From NCBI GenBank assembly GCA_949292215.1, contig CASEYW010000034.1, positions 1 to 64,000 of the forward strand: a stretch of DNA of 64,000 bases. Direction: 5' to 3'. This DNA is from an uncultured bacterium. Lineage in GTDB: Bacteria; Verrucomicrobiota; Lentisphaeria; Victivallales; UBA1829. The translations under genes and the position numbers were made by a program. Shown piece by piece: positions 51,867-61,765 of this stretch (within the stretch, counting starts at the first letter, position 1; each line of letters begins with the position of its first letter). Under the pieces are notes generated by a model. The model was not told the origin of the DNA. It made no database searches and saw only the letters and a list, made by a program, of their open reading frames with translations.

Positions 51867-53651
51867 ATGAAAAAGGGTCCCGATCTCAGCCGGGAGGAAC
51901 TGGTCGCCAGGTATGAAAAACAATCTATGGACAAGGTCTGGCCGATTTTCTGGCAGTACCGCAGTCTTCTGTTTGCCGCCACGGGAACAATGATCATCTT
52001 CAACATGATCGGGCTCACGATGCCGTGGATGCTCAAAATCGCCATCGACCGGATTCTGCCGAATGCCGATTATGTGCTTTTCTGGATCCTGAGCGGTTCC
52101 ATGATCATCATCTATCTGATGCGCATGCTTCTCCGGTATGTGGCCTCCTATCTGGTGGACTATACGGGAATCCGTCTGATCGTCGACATCCGGCAGAAAG
52201 TCTTCCGCCACCTTCAAAGTCTCTCACTGAAATTCTATGAGGAATACAGGACAGGAAAGCTGATCTCCAACGTTATCAGCGATGTTGGACTCCTCAATAT
52301 GCTGATGCGCGTCATCTCCCAGGCGGGCGAACAGATTTTCCAGCTTCTTCTGATCGCCCTTCTTCTGCTGTTTCTCAACTGGCAGATGGGGGTTCTGGTT
52401 CTCTGCACGATTCCGATCCACTACCTGAACTTCCGCCATTTCCGCAAAATCATGAAAAACGACTCCATGATGATGCAGGAGAAAGTTTCGGAAATTTCTG
52501 CAAATCTCTCCGAAACGCTTTCAGGTGTGAAGGTTGTGAAATCGTTTGCCAAGGAACATTCGGAAAATCTCCACTTCTTCCAGAATCTGCGCCCGCTGGT
52601 GGACCTGCAAATGCGCGTCACGGTGGACGGGGTCTATCTCTGGGCGATCTTCGATATGCTGACCGTTCTGACGTATCTGGCAACCATCGGCATGGGTATC
52701 CGGTATGTTCAGATGGGAACCGTCTCCATCGGGGAATTCGTCGCCTTTTACAGTTACGTTTCCATGATGCTTCAGCCGATCAATGTGCTCTCGGGACTTT
52801 CAGTGACCTTTGCACAGGGGCTCGTCGGAGCGAGCCGTATCGTGCACCTGCTGAACACTATGCCGGAGATCAAGGAAGCGCCGAACCCGCTTCAGCCGTC
52901 CAAACTGATCGGCAACATTGAATTCAAGCATGTCATGTTCAGTTACGGCAAAGATCAGCCGCCGGTCATCAACGATTTCTCGCTGACGATCAAACCGGGA
53001 GAAAAAGTTGCGCTGGTCGGTCCCAGCGGTTCCGGAAAATCGACGATCACAAATCTGCTTCTCCGCTTCTATGACGTGACCTCCGGAGTCATCAAAGTGG
53101 ATAATCTTGATATCCGCAAACTCGGATTCGAGGCATACCGCAAACACATCGGCGTTGTTTTGCAGGAGCCGTTCCTTTTCTCCGGTTCCATCCGGGAAAA
53201 CATTGCCTATGCCAAGGAGGATGCGACGGAAGAGGAGATCGAAAACGCAGCCCGGCTTGCCAATGTCGAAGAGTTTGTGGAAACCCTTCCCGAAGGATAT
53301 GAAACGATCATCGGGGAAAACGGAGCCAGTCTTTCCGGCGGACAGAAGCAGCGCCTTGCGATTGCCCGCGCCATTCTGAAAAATCCCGCGATCCTGATTC
53401 TCGACGAAGCAACCAGCGCTCTGGACACCGTGTCCGAATATCTGGTGCAGGAGGCTCTTGACCGTCTCATGGAAGGCAAGACCACCATCATCATCGCGCA
53501 CCGTCTCTCCACCATTCAGAACGCGGACAAGATCGTTGTTCTGGAAAGCGGAAGAATCGTTCAGCAGGGAACCCATGATGAGCTCATGGCTCAGGAGGGA
53601 ACCTATAAGGAACTTTATCAGACGCAGCGCAAAATGGCAATTGAGCACTAG
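51867..53651 (+). CDS. MsbA-like ABC exporter (TMD-NBD)
   Basis: 594 residues: six membrane segments (about 30-330) fused to an ATPase domain with Walker A GPSGSGKST, signature L-S-G-G-Q-K-Q-R and Walker B I-L-I-L-D-E-A-T-S-A-L-D. This half-transporter should work as a homodimer or with a partner to export lipids, drugs or peptides. It is paired with the HlyD-type gene 18 bases downstream, so it probably feeds a periplasm-spanning route. A similar exporter lies at 62797. Confidence 0.92.
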   Translation: MKKGPDLSREELVARYEKQSMDKVWPIFWQYRSLLFAATGTMIIFNMIGLTMPWMLKIAIDRILPNADYVLFWILSGSMIIIYLMRMLLRYVASYLVDYTGIRLIVDIRQKVFRHLQSLSLKFYEEYRTGKLISNVISDVGLLNMLMRVISQAGEQIFQLLLIALLLLFLNWQMGVLVLCTIPIHYLNFRHFRKIMKNDSMMMQEKVSEISANLSETLSGVKVVKSFAKEHSENLHFFQNLRPLVDLQMRVTVDGVYLWAIFDMLTVLTYLATIGMGIRYVQMGTVSIGEFVAFYSYVSMMLQPINVLSGLSVTFAQGLVGASRIVHLLNTMPEIKEAPNPLQPSKLIGNIEFKHVMFSYGKDQPPVINDFSLTIKPGEKVALVGPSGSGKSTITNLLLRFYDVTSGVIKVDNLDIRKLGFEAYRKHIGVVLQEPFLFSGSIRENIAYAKEDATEEEIENAARLANVEEFVETLPEGYETIIGENGASLSGGQKQRLAIARAILKNPAILILDEATSALDTVSEYLVQEALDRLMEGKTTIIIAHRLSTIQNADKIVVLESGRIVQQGTHDELMAQEGTYKELYQTQRKMAIEH

Positions 53652-53669
53652 GAAACGGGAGAAACCATC

Positions 53670-54854
53670 ATGAATCTGCAGCAGAACAGAATCCGGATCA
53701 GGGAACAGTTGAAAGTGTTCCGGAGAATCGTTTACGTCATACTGGTTCTGGTCATCATCATGTTCTCCTTCATGCTCTTCGGGCACATGGATGACGAAGT
53801 GACCGGAAATGGAACCGTGACCGGAATCCGCGATTATGACCTGAAAGCGCTGGTCAGCGCAAGAACCGTCCGGATTCTCCGGCACGAGGGAGAATTCGTC
53901 GAACGCGGAGAAAAACTTCTTGAATTCGATGACCGCAACCAGAGAGACAACATTACAGTTCTGAGAAATCAGGTCAAGGAGTTGGAGCTCAATATTGCCG
54001 TCAAGGAAAAAGAGTTCAAACTTCTTCAGAAAGATCCCCTTCCAGCCTATTACCGGCATACCCGCCTTCAACTCAAGGAGGCCCGGGAACGTCTTGCCCG
54101 ATCGGAACACGAGGTAGAAGTCTACAAAAAGCTCTACGGACAGAAAGTCATCTCCCGCCGGGAATTCCTGAAAATTGAAATGGAACATCTCGGCAATACC
54201 ATGACGGTCCAGAGACTGGAAGAGGACTGGAAAAAACTCCAGGAAGGCATGGCGGCGGAAATCCTCGACAAGGCAAAACAGGAACTCGTCCTCCTCCGGC
54301 AGAAACGGGCCGGCAAACTGGATGAGCTTGCAATGGCGGAACGCCATCTTGAAGATTACGTCATGCGCGCCCCCGATGCAGGAATTCTGACGGACATCCC
54401 CCCCCGTCCGGGCGGATACTATGAAAAAGGCGATGTCATCATCAAATTTGCAGCAAACCAGAACAAGAAAGTAATCGCGCTCATCAGCGAAAACCAGATT
54501 TTCAAGGTTGAACCCGGCCAGCCGGCGCGCATCACAAGCAAGCAGTACAACTACCTGGATTACGGCTACTTTCATGGCAAAGTCGATTTGATCTATCAGC
54601 TTCCCGTTGAAATCAATGGACAGAACTACTATCCGGTCAAGATTATTCTTACCGGAGAACCGCAGCCGCTCCGTTTCGGTTCCGGTTGTGAAATCACCAT
54701 CATCACGGGGCGCGAACGTATTATCTTTGCACTTCTCGGAATCCGAAGCAAGGATTATCTGCAGCGCCACGGACTTGATTTCCGGAAAAAGTTTATGCGC
54801 TCAGCCCGGGAATCCGCTCCGGATGACGGAAAAAAGGACCTTTCCACTCCCTGA
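53670..54854 (+). CDS. HlyD-family membrane-fusion/adaptor protein
   Basis: 394 residues: one membrane anchor (about 22-45), a lipoyl-like strand (L-K-A-L-V-S-A-R-T-V-R-I-L-R-H-E-G-E-F-V), a long helical hairpin (about 90-225), the second lipoyl half (V-M-R-A-P-D-A-G-I-L-T-D-I-P) and beta-barrel domains. It belongs to efflux or type I secretion adaptors and likely links the adjacent ABC exporter to an outer-membrane channel not seen here. It is followed by a CCGGTG/CACCGG hairpin. Confidence 0.88.
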   Translation: MNLQQNRIRIREQLKVFRRIVYVILVLVIIMFSFMLFGHMDDEVTGNGTVTGIRDYDLKALVSARTVRILRHEGEFVERGEKLLEFDDRNQRDNITVLRNQVKELELNIAVKEKEFKLLQKDPLPAYYRHTRLQLKEARERLARSEHEVEVYKKLYGQKVISRREFLKIEMEHLGNTMTVQRLEEDWKKLQEGMAAEILDKAKQELVLLRQKRAGKLDELAMAERHLEDYVMRAPDAGILTDIPPRPGGYYEKGDVIIKFAANQNKKVIALISENQIFKVEPGQPARITSKQYNYLDYGYFHGKVDLIYQLPVEINGQNYYPVKIILTGEPQPLRFGSGCEITIITGRERIIFALLGIRSKDYLQRHGLDFRKKFMRSARESAPDDGKKDLSTP

Positions 54855-54890
54855 TGACCCCTCTGTGGACGGAATAACGTGCCCTCTCCC

Positions 54891-54907
54891 CCGGTGCCAG
54901 TCACCGG
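54891..54907 (+). terminator. Possible terminator after the HlyD gene
   Basis: CCGGTG (54891-54896), five-base loop, CACCGG (54902-54907). A TTTTT run comes a few bases later, so it is weaker than a standard terminator. Confidence 0.45.
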
Positions 54908-54945
54908 ATACACGTTTTTCCGTCCATTTTTCAGCCAACGCATTA

Positions 54946-54963
54946 TACAATATTGTACAATAT
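54946..54963. promoter_or_regulatory. Nested palindromic operator upstream of the module 3 regulator
   Basis: TACAATATTGTA (54946-54957) and ATATTGTACAATAT (54950-54963) are overlapping perfect palindromes made of TACAAT/ATTGTA half-sites. A further ATTGTA sits at 55019-55024, over the -10 of the regulator's promoter. This is a likely autoregulatory site. Confidence 0.6.
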
Positions 54964-55000
54964 AAAATAAAAAAATTAAACATTTTTGTCTTTTTATCTA

Positions 55001-55028
55001 TTGCTTTTTCTGAAAAATATTGTATAAT
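55001..55028 (+). promoter_or_regulatory. Promoter for the module 3 regulator
   Basis: TTGCTT (55001-55006), 16 bases, TATAAT (55023-55028), 35 bases before the ATG. An ATTGTA half-site overlaps the -10. Confidence 0.6.
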
Positions 55029-55063
55029 TAAAAACGATAAAAGGAATAAAATACGGCATATCC

Positions 55064-56185
55064 ATGCAGAAGTCACAAAGAATAAAAGTCATAAGCAGCA
55101 TCCGGCAGATGATCTCCGAGGGGAAATACACTGCGGGGAATCGACTGCCAACTGAGCATGAACTGGCCACGTTTCTGAATGTATCTCGCGGAACGGTCCG
55201 AAGCGGACTCCGGGAACTTGTTGCAGAAGGGATTCTGGAACAGCGGCCAGGAGTCGGCAGCTTTGTTTCCAGTGTGCTGACAAGAGAAATGGCGGGAACC
55301 TCTCTCTCGGCAGGAAAAACAAAAGTGCTATTTCTGGTATCCATGCGGAAGGGAGAATTCAATTACCAACTTCTGGAAGGGATCGAATCCGTACTGTTCC
55401 GTCATGGACTGGAACTGACGATTTACAATATTGCCGATTCGCTGGAAAAAGTCGGGCAGATTCTGAAGCGTGTAAGGTTGGATACTTGCGCAGGCATCCT
55501 GTTTTCCCCGGTCATTCTTCCGAACTACTATGACATTAACAGCCGGATTCTCGACCATCTCGACCAGAGCGGAATCAAGTATGTGGTTGTAGACTCCCCC
55601 ATAGCGGAAAACGGGGTCATCCGCGGCAATTTCGTAGGCAGCGACGGCTACACGGCGGAACGGGAAATTGTCCGTTATCTTGCGGAGGCGGGACACACGC
55701 GGATCGGAAGCATCCGTGTTTTTGCCAGTGTTTATACGGCGGACCAGCGCTTCAGCGGAATCTGCGATGAACTCCGCCGCTGGGGATTCTCCCTTGCCCC
55801 GGAACTCCATACGGTTATCGAGGATGTACCTCTGCATGAACAGGGCAGACAGCGGATCCGCGAAATGATCTCTCTGCCGGATCCGCCAACAGCGGTCATC
55901 TGTTCCCACGACTTCATTGCTATCAACGTCATTGATGAACTGGGGAAACTCGGGAAACAAGTACCTGCCGACGTCTCCATTTTCGGCTTTGATGATGAAC
56001 CTTTCTCCGCAACATTCAATCTCTCAACGGTTCGCCAGCCCTTCCGTGAAATCGGCATCCGGGCAGCGGAAATTCTTCTGGAGAACAAAAACTGCGGCAG
56101 ATATCAGGAATTCCTGCCCTGCCGTCTGATCGAACGAAAAACGGTTGCCAATCAAAATACAACACATAAAAAAGGAGTGTTCTAA
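55064..56185 (+). CDS. GntR-type HTH regulator with LacI-like ligand domain, module 3
   Basis: 373 residues. The N-terminal winged helix is of the GntR class (about 5-70; [22 protein letters not shown]). The rest is a LacI-type sugar-binding domain ([21 protein letters not shown]). It resembles AraR-like regulators. The TAA stop shares a base with the next gene's ATG, so the pseudopilin is translationally coupled to it. The promoter carries matching palindromes. Confidence 0.9.
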   Translation: MQKSQRIKVISSIRQMISEGKYTAGNRLPTEHELATFLNVSRGTVRSGLRELVAEGILEQRPGVGSFVSSVLTREMAGTSLSAGKTKVLFLVSMRKGEFNYQLLEGIESVLFRHGLELTIYNIADSLEKVGQILKRVRLDTCAGILFSPVILPNYYDINSRILDHLDQSGIKYVVVDSPIAENGVIRGNFVGSDGYTAEREIVRYLAEAGHTRIGSIRVFASVYTADQRFSGICDELRRWGFSLAPELHTVIEDVPLHEQGRQRIREMISLPDPPTAVICSHDFIAINVIDELGKLGKQVPADVSIFGFDDEPFSATFNLSTVRQPFREIGIRAAEILLENKNCGRYQEFLPCRLIERKTVANQNTTHKKGVF

Positions 56186-56970
56186 TGCAACGGAGAGCCC
56201 GAAATTTCACATTGATAGAGCTTCTGGTCGTAATCGCGATCATCGCAGTTCTGGCAGGCATGCTGCTGCCGGCATTGAACAAAGCGAAAATCAAGGCGCA
56301 AAGCGCATCCTGCATCAGCCAGCTGAAGCAGATCGGAACCGCACAGCATCTGTATTCCGCGGATAACCAGGATTTCATTTCTCCCACACGCATTGAAAAC
56401 AGCAGTTATACCTCCTACGGCGCTTATGGAGAGGGAATGTGCATCCGCTGGCCGATCGCACTCGGCAGTTATGCACCCGCACTGTTCCTGATGAAACACA
56501 ACCGCGGACTTTATGAAGGGAACGGCGGATTTTTCGGGAAACGTCCCAAACCGGAATTTTATTATTCGGTCCCGCTGTGCCCTGCGTATCAGCTGGGGCC
56601 GAAACCGGACGATCCCATCGCCGGCAATATCTGGACCGACGAAAACATCTATGAAATCGCCTACGGCGGATATGGCCAGAACATCTATCTGAGTCCCGGA
56701 CTCAATCCCTGGCTTCGGATGGGAAAAGTCAAATCGCCCTCTTCCGTTATGATCAACTGCGACAATTCCATGGATCTCGCCGGACGCAACTGGCGATGCA
56801 GTCGTGCGATCTTCCCCCATGGAGGAACCCACAATTACCTGACCGTGGATGGACACACCGGAAGCAGCAATCAACAGCACTACTCCCGCTGGGGCAATGA
56901 AAATGAACTTGCTCCCTACTTCTATTATCCGGATGCAACTCGTCCGTACAATGGAAACTGGAAAAACTGA
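56185..56970 (+). CDS. H-X9-DG pseudopilin, module 3
   Basis: 261 residues. The leader [20 protein letters not shown] has Glu at +5, and [10 protein letters not shown] follows. The C-terminal [15 protein letters not shown] fits H-X9-DG. GGAG sits within the end of the regulator gene. It is the third copy of the same arrangement, between a sugar regulator and a large secreted glycosidase. Confidence 0.9.
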   Translation: MQRRARNFTLIELLVVIAIIAVLAGMLLPALNKAKIKAQSASCISQLKQIGTAQHLYSADNQDFISPTRIENSSYTSYGAYGEGMCIRWPIALGSYAPALFLMKHNRGLYEGNGGFFGKRPKPEFYYSVPLCPAYQLGPKPDDPIAGNIWTDENIYEIAYGGYGQNIYLSPGLNPWLRMGKVKSPSSVMINCDNSMDLAGRNWRCSRAIFPHGGTHNYLTVDGHTGSSNQQHYSRWGNENELAPYFYYPDATRPYNGNWKN

Positions 56971-56994
56971 TTGAATGAAAGGTCCTGCTTCAAC

Positions 56995-59900
56995 ATGCTG
57001 AAAAAAACTCTCTCGACTTTCCTGATCGCATGCAGTCTTGCCGCCACGGTTCAGGGACAATACGACACCGCAAAAGATGGTACACTGAAAATCGACGGCA
57101 ACACCTTGTTCCAACTGCATCACTGGAGCAATCAATGGTACCCCAACCGCCAGCGCGGACACGAATTCCAGTGCCGTCAGGAAAACGGAGGTAAGACAAA
57201 AATCTATTCCGGAAACTGGAATCTGCGCGGCATCAATCAAAAACTTAATTTTCAGGAAAGAATCGAAACAAAGGATCGGAACAATCTCCATCTTTCCTAC
57301 ACACTGAAAACGGATACTCCAGTTCCGACGGCAATCTGCGCACTCCAGATTGAGCTGCCGGCATGGAACAACGCGGGAAAGACCATCCAGATCGGCGACA
57401 AAGAGATCGGACTGCCTGAAACATACCGCACCGGATCGCTGTTCACGGCGGACAACATCGGCAAACTCCGCCTTCCGCTGGATTCCGGCACATTGACAAT
57501 CAGCCTGAAAAAACCGGTCCGTGTTCAATTGACGGATGTCCGGCAGTTCAAACAGGATATGTTCTCCCTTCGGCTTCAACTGCCTGGAGCATCACCGCAA
57601 CTGAAGCAGGCATCATTGGAATTCGATTTGCAGTTCCAACCGTACCGCTTCGAATCACTTGATCTGAAGAAAATCGCGAACATGGGATTCCGTGACGAGG
57701 TCTCCGGAGACCGCAAAGGAGGATGGACCGATCAGGGCCCTTCCAACGATCTGCGAATTCTCAAACCGGGAAAACTCACGGCCAAACCGCTTTCGTTTAC
57801 CATTCTTGATCCGTCGAAGAACGGTGGGAAGTCCTGTATCGTCCTTGCGGGCGGAGAGCGGATGTACTTTCCGCGTTCGGCATCGCTGGAACTGAACGGG
57901 AAAACCATCGGAACGCTTTTTCTGCTTCATGCCATCGCATGGCCAACCAGGAACCCGGCAGTCATCGGCGACATCACATTTGAATACACGGATGGCACCA
58001 CCTTCCGGAAGGAGGTCAAATCGGAACAGGATGTCGGCAACTGGTGGATGCCCACCGCCAAACCGAACGCGGCCCTCGTCTGGAATGAATTCAACAATGA
58101 AAGTCCTGTCGGGCTCTACATGAGCCGGTTTGAAATTCCTGCACGACCGTTGAAACGTCTTGTTTTCCGTTCAAACGGGAAATCAGTCTGGCTCATCACG
58201 GCGGCGACCTCTTCCCCCCAGAGAGTGGTCCTGCCCGTCCGCAAGGAAAAGAAGCACATTGTCATGCGCAATACCGACTGGCGGGTCGTGGAAACAGATC
58301 GCTTTGTGGAAAAAGGGAGCGCTCTCGACTTTTCCTTCCTGCTGGATGCCCCCGCAGGCAAATACGGAAGAATCAAGATCACTCCGAATGGACATTTCGA
58401 ATTTGAACAACGCCCCGGCAAGCGTCAGCGTTTCTATGGAGCCAACATCGCATTCTGGGCAAACTTCCTCAGCAAAAAAGAGGCGGAAGTGATTGCAGAA
58501 CGTCTTGCGCGCATCGGGTACAATGCAATCCGCCTGCATCATTTCGATCGCGATCTCATCCAGAAGAATGCCGCAGACAGCGCCACTCTTGATCCAAAAC
58601 AGCTTGACAAACTGGATTACCTTGTCTTCTGTTTGAAAAAACAGGGGATCTATATTACTCTGGATCTTTTCACCGCACGCCCGGTCCGAAAGAATGAGTT
58701 CAAAACACTCCCCGGATTCCAGGGGGATTACAAGCTGGCCGCGATGATCAACCCGGAAGTTGCGGACAACCTGAAAAAGTTTTCCGCCGGACTTCTGAAC
58801 CATGTGAACCCGTATACCGGATTTGCCTGGAAAGATGATCCTGTTTTCATCGGTCTGAGCCTCATCAACGAAAACACAATTCTCCACAATATCCGGAACG
58901 CTTCGCAGGACCTGAAAAATCTGTACGATGCAGAATTTCAAAAATGGTGCACCGCGAAGAAAGTAACCGTCACGGAGAAAAACAAAAACAGCGAATACCG
59001 TCGTTTTCTCCTGGATGTTTACCGGAAATCGTGGGAAGACCGCGCCGCATTTGTCCGCAAACTCGGAGTAAAAATGCCATTGACCGATCAGAACTACATC
59101 TCCATGCCGAACATCACGATTCAGCGGGCCTGGTACGACTATGTAGACAATCATATTTACTGGGATCATCCTCAGTTTCTCGGCAATGCCTGGAGTCTTC
59201 CGACCCAGCTCAACAATTGCAGCGTTCTTGCAGTCCGGATGCGCGTGCCGAAAGTGATCGCGCCGACCAGAATCTTCGGTAAGCCGTTCACTGTCACGGA
59301 ATTCGATTTCTGCTATCCGAACAACTATCGTGCGGAAGGAGCCCCGATTTTCGGTGCCTACGCCGCCATGCAGGACTGGGATGCCATCTACCGCTTCGCC
59401 TATTCGCACAGTGCTGTCAACATGCTGGGCGACAAGCCGCAGATTCCGGCTTTCGACGTTGTAAACGATCCGCCGCGTCTGCTGGGAGAACGGATCGGCA
59501 TGGCGTTCTTCCTCCGCGGCGACATTCGCCCATCCGACGAAAAGTTCGCTGCACAAATCCCGGAAGACAGCTGGAAGGAGCCCTTCCTCTTCGACTATCC
59601 GGAATGGTTCTGCGATCTGATGCTCTTCGGACAGGTCGGGTCTCTGGCTCAGCAGCAAAACGGAACCTATACAGTCCCGGCAAAAGCCCGAATTTTCAAT
59701 CCATGGCAGAAAACATCAGCAGAAAAAGTTCTCGGGACTCTCCTCGCGGAAAAAGTTCTCACGCCTCGTGAAGCCGATCTGAAAAACAGAGTCTACCGCA
59801 GCAGTACAGGAGAACTCACCGCCGATTTCAAAAACCAGACCTTCACAGCGTTGAACAAGCACAGCGAAGCTCTTGTACTTCCCGGCGGGAAAGAGATTTC

Positions 59901-60276
59901 CGGCAATGTGCTCACAGTAAAAACCGACCGGAATTTCTGCGTTGCCTCCGCAATCGCAATCGACAAGCGCGATCTGGCAGACTCCAACCGGATTCTTCTC
60001 CTCCATCTGACCGATGTAAAAGTTGAAAAAACAGAATTTTCCTCGGAAAAAATGCAGATTCTCCTGAAGGAAGGCAGCGGTCCGATTCTCGCCCGCCGGG
60101 GAACAGCCGAATTCTCCCTGAAACTGAACCGAACACCGAAAAAGCTCTACGCACTCGATTGTTCCGGCAGACGCATCAAAGAGATTCCGTTCGCCTTCAA
60201 AAACGGAAAAACTCATTTCAAAGCGGACACGTTCTGCGCAAACAAAATCGTCTTTGCCTACGAACTGCTACACTGA
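56995..60276 (+). CDS. Large secreted GH5-like glycosidase
   Basis: 1093 residues from the ATG at 56995; a TTG at 56971 is an unlikely start. The signal peptide ends near TVQGQ. An N-terminal beta region (about 30-430) includes a domain shared with the module 2 enzyme (G-G-W-T-D-Q-G, then S-C-I-V-L, then G-N-W-W). The (beta/alpha)8 catalytic domain (about 480-880) has the likely acid/base E626 in LINENT and the nucleophile E769 in TEFDF, in the GH5 clan-A layout. A beta-sandwich closes the protein. The target is probably a plant- or mucin-type glycan; the linkage is unknown. Confidence 0.8.
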   Translation: MLKKTLSTFLIACSLAATVQGQYDTAKDGTLKIDGNTLFQLHHWSNQWYPNRQRGHEFQCRQENGGKTKIYSGNWNLRGINQKLNFQERIETKDRNNLHLSYTLKTDTPVPTAICALQIELPAWNNAGKTIQIGDKEIGLPETYRTGSLFTADNIGKLRLPLDSGTLTISLKKPVRVQLTDVRQFKQDMFSLRLQLPGASPQLKQASLEFDLQFQPYRFESLDLKKIANMGFRDEVSGDRKGGWTDQGPSNDLRILKPGKLTAKPLSFTILDPSKNGGKSCIVLAGGERMYFPRSASLELNGKTIGTLFLLHAIAWPTRNPAVIGDITFEYTDGTTFRKEVKSEQDVGNWWMPTAKPNAALVWNEFNNESPVGLYMSRFEIPARPLKRLVFRSNGKSVWLITAATSSPQRVVLPVRKEKKHIVMRNTDWRVVETDRFVEKGSALDFSFLLDAPAGKYGRIKITPNGHFEFEQRPGKRQRFYGANIAFWANFLSKKEAEVIAERLARIGYNAIRLHHFDRDLIQKNAADSATLDPKQLDKLDYLVFCLKKQGIYITLDLFTARPVRKNEFKTLPGFQGDYKLAAMINPEVADNLKKFSAGLLNHVNPYTGFAWKDDPVFIGLSLINENTILHNIRNASQDLKNLYDAEFQKWCTAKKVTVTEKNKNSEYRRFLLDVYRKSWEDRAAFVRKLGVKMPLTDQNYISMPNITIQRAWYDYVDNHIYWDHPQFLGNAWSLPTQLNNCSVLAVRMRVPKVIAPTRIFGKPFTVTEFDFCYPNNYRAEGAPIFGAYAAMQDWDAIYRFAYSHSAVNMLGDKPQIPAFDVVNDPPRLLGERIGMAFFLRGDIRPSDEKFAAQIPEDSWKEPFLFDYPEWFCDLMLFGQVGSLAQQQNGTYTVPAKARIFNPWQKTSAEKVLGTLLAEKVLTPREADLKNRVYRSSTGELTADFKNQTFTALNKHSEALVLPGGKEISGNVLTVKTDRNFCVASAIAIDKRDLADSNRILLLHLTDVKVEKTEFSSEKMQILLKEGSGPILARRGTAEFSLKLNRTPKKLYALDCSGRRIKEIPFAFKNGKTHFKADTFCANKIVFAYELLH

Positions 60277-60300
60277 GGAATGGCATGCCCTCTACTCTCC

Positions 60301-60333
60301 CCCGGTGGAAGCTCCGGCTTCCACCGGGCTTTT
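60301..60333 (+). terminator. Intrinsic terminator of module 3
   Basis: CCCGGTGGAAGC (60301-60312), four-base loop, GCTTCCACCGGG (60317-60328), then CTTTT. Twelve perfect pairs. Confidence 0.9.
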
Positions 60334-60416
60334 CGCATTCCAGGCAAACCAGAATTTGCAAAACATCAAATCCGTTATAGATTATCTGCACCCAACTCTC
60401 AAACAACGGAACAGAA

Positions 60417-61604
60417 ATGAAGTATCAAGTCTCCTATGCGAAAACCCCGGACTATGCAACCGCAAACCTGAGACCGGCATTGGAAAAGGTCTTTGCAGAA
60501 CAGCTCCGAAGCGCCGGAGGTGTCTCCGGAAAACGGATCATGCTGAAACCGAATCTGCTGGCATGGCGGCGCAAAGAAGATATCGCCTGCGTTCATCCGG
60601 CTGTCATCGTCGAAACCGCAAAACTGTTTCTGGATGCGGGTGCGGCGAAAGTCGCCATTCTGGAGAATCCTGCGGTGCAGACAGCCCCTTCCATTCTTCA
60701 CTCCATGGGAATCGACGGGGAGTTGAAAAAACTCAACGTCACATCTGCGAACTTCACGGACTACCGGCGGCTTCCCGTCCCGGATCAGGTCAAGTTTCAC
60801 AATCTTGAACTTGCCGCGGAATTTCTGGACTTCGATGCGGTCGTCAACATCGCAAAAGCCAAAACCCATGCCATGATGACGCTCACGTTGTGCGTTAAAA
60901 ATCTCTTCGGACTCGTCAAGGGAAGTGAACGCATGGGCTGGCATCTTGCAGTCGGAAAGGATTTCACAAAATTTGCCGACATGCTTCTTGACATTTATCT
61001 GACGGTCCGGCCGCAATTCAATCTTCTGGATGCAGTCATCTGCATGGAAGGCAACGGTCCCGGCAGCGGAACGCCCGCAATCCGCGGATTTCTGGCAGGA
61101 TGTATGGACGCGCTTGCACTGGACGCATCCGCTGCGGAACGCCTCGGAGTCCCGAATCTGCTCCTTCTGAGAAATGCGGAAACACGGGGAATCCTGCCGG
61201 AATTTGAAAACGCAGGCGAGATCCCGGAAGAGAATCCGCTGAAACTGCCCGATCCCCCGGGAATTCTATCGGAATGGGGCGTCACGCTGCCGCCGTTTCT
61301 GAAAAACGTAATGCGGGATTTCGTCGTGTCAAAACCGAAACTGGATCCGGCACAGTGCATCGGCTGCGGACTCTGTGTAAAGATGTGTCCGCCGCAATCG
61401 CTGAAACTCGTCAGAGGGAAACCGGTGTTCGATCTGCCGAACTGCATCCGCTGCTACTGCTGTCAGGAGCACTGTCCCAAAGGAGCGATCATTCCCCGGA
61501 AAACAATACCGATGAAACTCGCGGAAGCCTTCGAGGACGCGGTCCGGGCTCTGTTCGGGACCAACGCAAAGCAGGCTGCAGGAACCGCACAGAAGAACTC
61601 CTGA
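60417..61604 (+). CDS. DUF362 protein with two [4Fe-4S] ferredoxin motifs
   Basis: 395 residues. The DUF362 domain (about 1-290; M-L-K-P-N-L-L, A-K-A-K-T-H-A-M-M-T-L-T, N-L-F-G-L-V-K-G) is followed by a ferredoxin-like C-terminus with C-I-G-C-G-L-C-V-K-M-C-P and C-I-R-C-Y-C-C-Q-E-H-C-P, for two [4Fe-4S] clusters. The family is found in anaerobes and is likely an electron carrier or reductase subunit; its reaction is not known. It lies just after the module 3 terminator, with a weak TTGCAA at 60356-60361 as a possible -35. Confidence 0.85.
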   Translation: MKYQVSYAKTPDYATANLRPALEKVFAEQLRSAGGVSGKRIMLKPNLLAWRRKEDIACVHPAVIVETAKLFLDAGAAKVAILENPAVQTAPSILHSMGIDGELKKLNVTSANFTDYRRLPVPDQVKFHNLELAAEFLDFDAVVNIAKAKTHAMMTLTLCVKNLFGLVKGSERMGWHLAVGKDFTKFADMLLDIYLTVRPQFNLLDAVICMEGNGPGSGTPAIRGFLAGCMDALALDASAAERLGVPNLLLLRNAETRGILPEFENAGEIPEENPLKLPDPPGILSEWGVTLPPFLKNVMRDFVVSKPKLDPAQCIGCGLCVKMCPPQSLKLVRGKPVFDLPNCIRCYCCQEHCPKGAIIPRKTIPMKLAEAFEDAVRALFGTNAKQAAGTAQKNS

Positions 61605-61696
61605 GAGGAACCAAAAAAATCCTTCGGTGTTTTCAGGAAAAACTGAAAAATATCGGAAAAATGAGCAGACCGTACCGGCGGGAGGAGTCCCCCGAA

Positions 61697-61725
61697 TTGA
61701 AAAAACCGCTTTGAAATGCTATATT
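61697..61725 (+). promoter_or_regulatory. Promoter for the nitronate monooxygenase-like gene
   Basis: TTGAAA (61697-61702), 17 bases, TATATT (61720-61725). AAAGGAG lies just before the ATG at 61766. Confidence 0.6.
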
Positions 61726-61765
61726 TATTCAACCACTTGCTTATGTAACGAACAAAGGAGAAGCA

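Noticed and set aside
51580..51870. Small reading frames in the ABC leader
   Set aside because: No ribosome binding sites or similarity, and they overlap one another on both strands; better explained as leader RNA.
52800..54770. 656-residue minus-strand reading frame
   Set aside because: It is antisense to the end of the ABC exporter and to the HlyD gene, both well supported. The long opposite frame follows from codon bias.
58183..59658. 491-residue minus-strand reading frame
   Set aside because: Antisense to the GH5-like catalytic domain, whose catalytic glutamates are recognisable.
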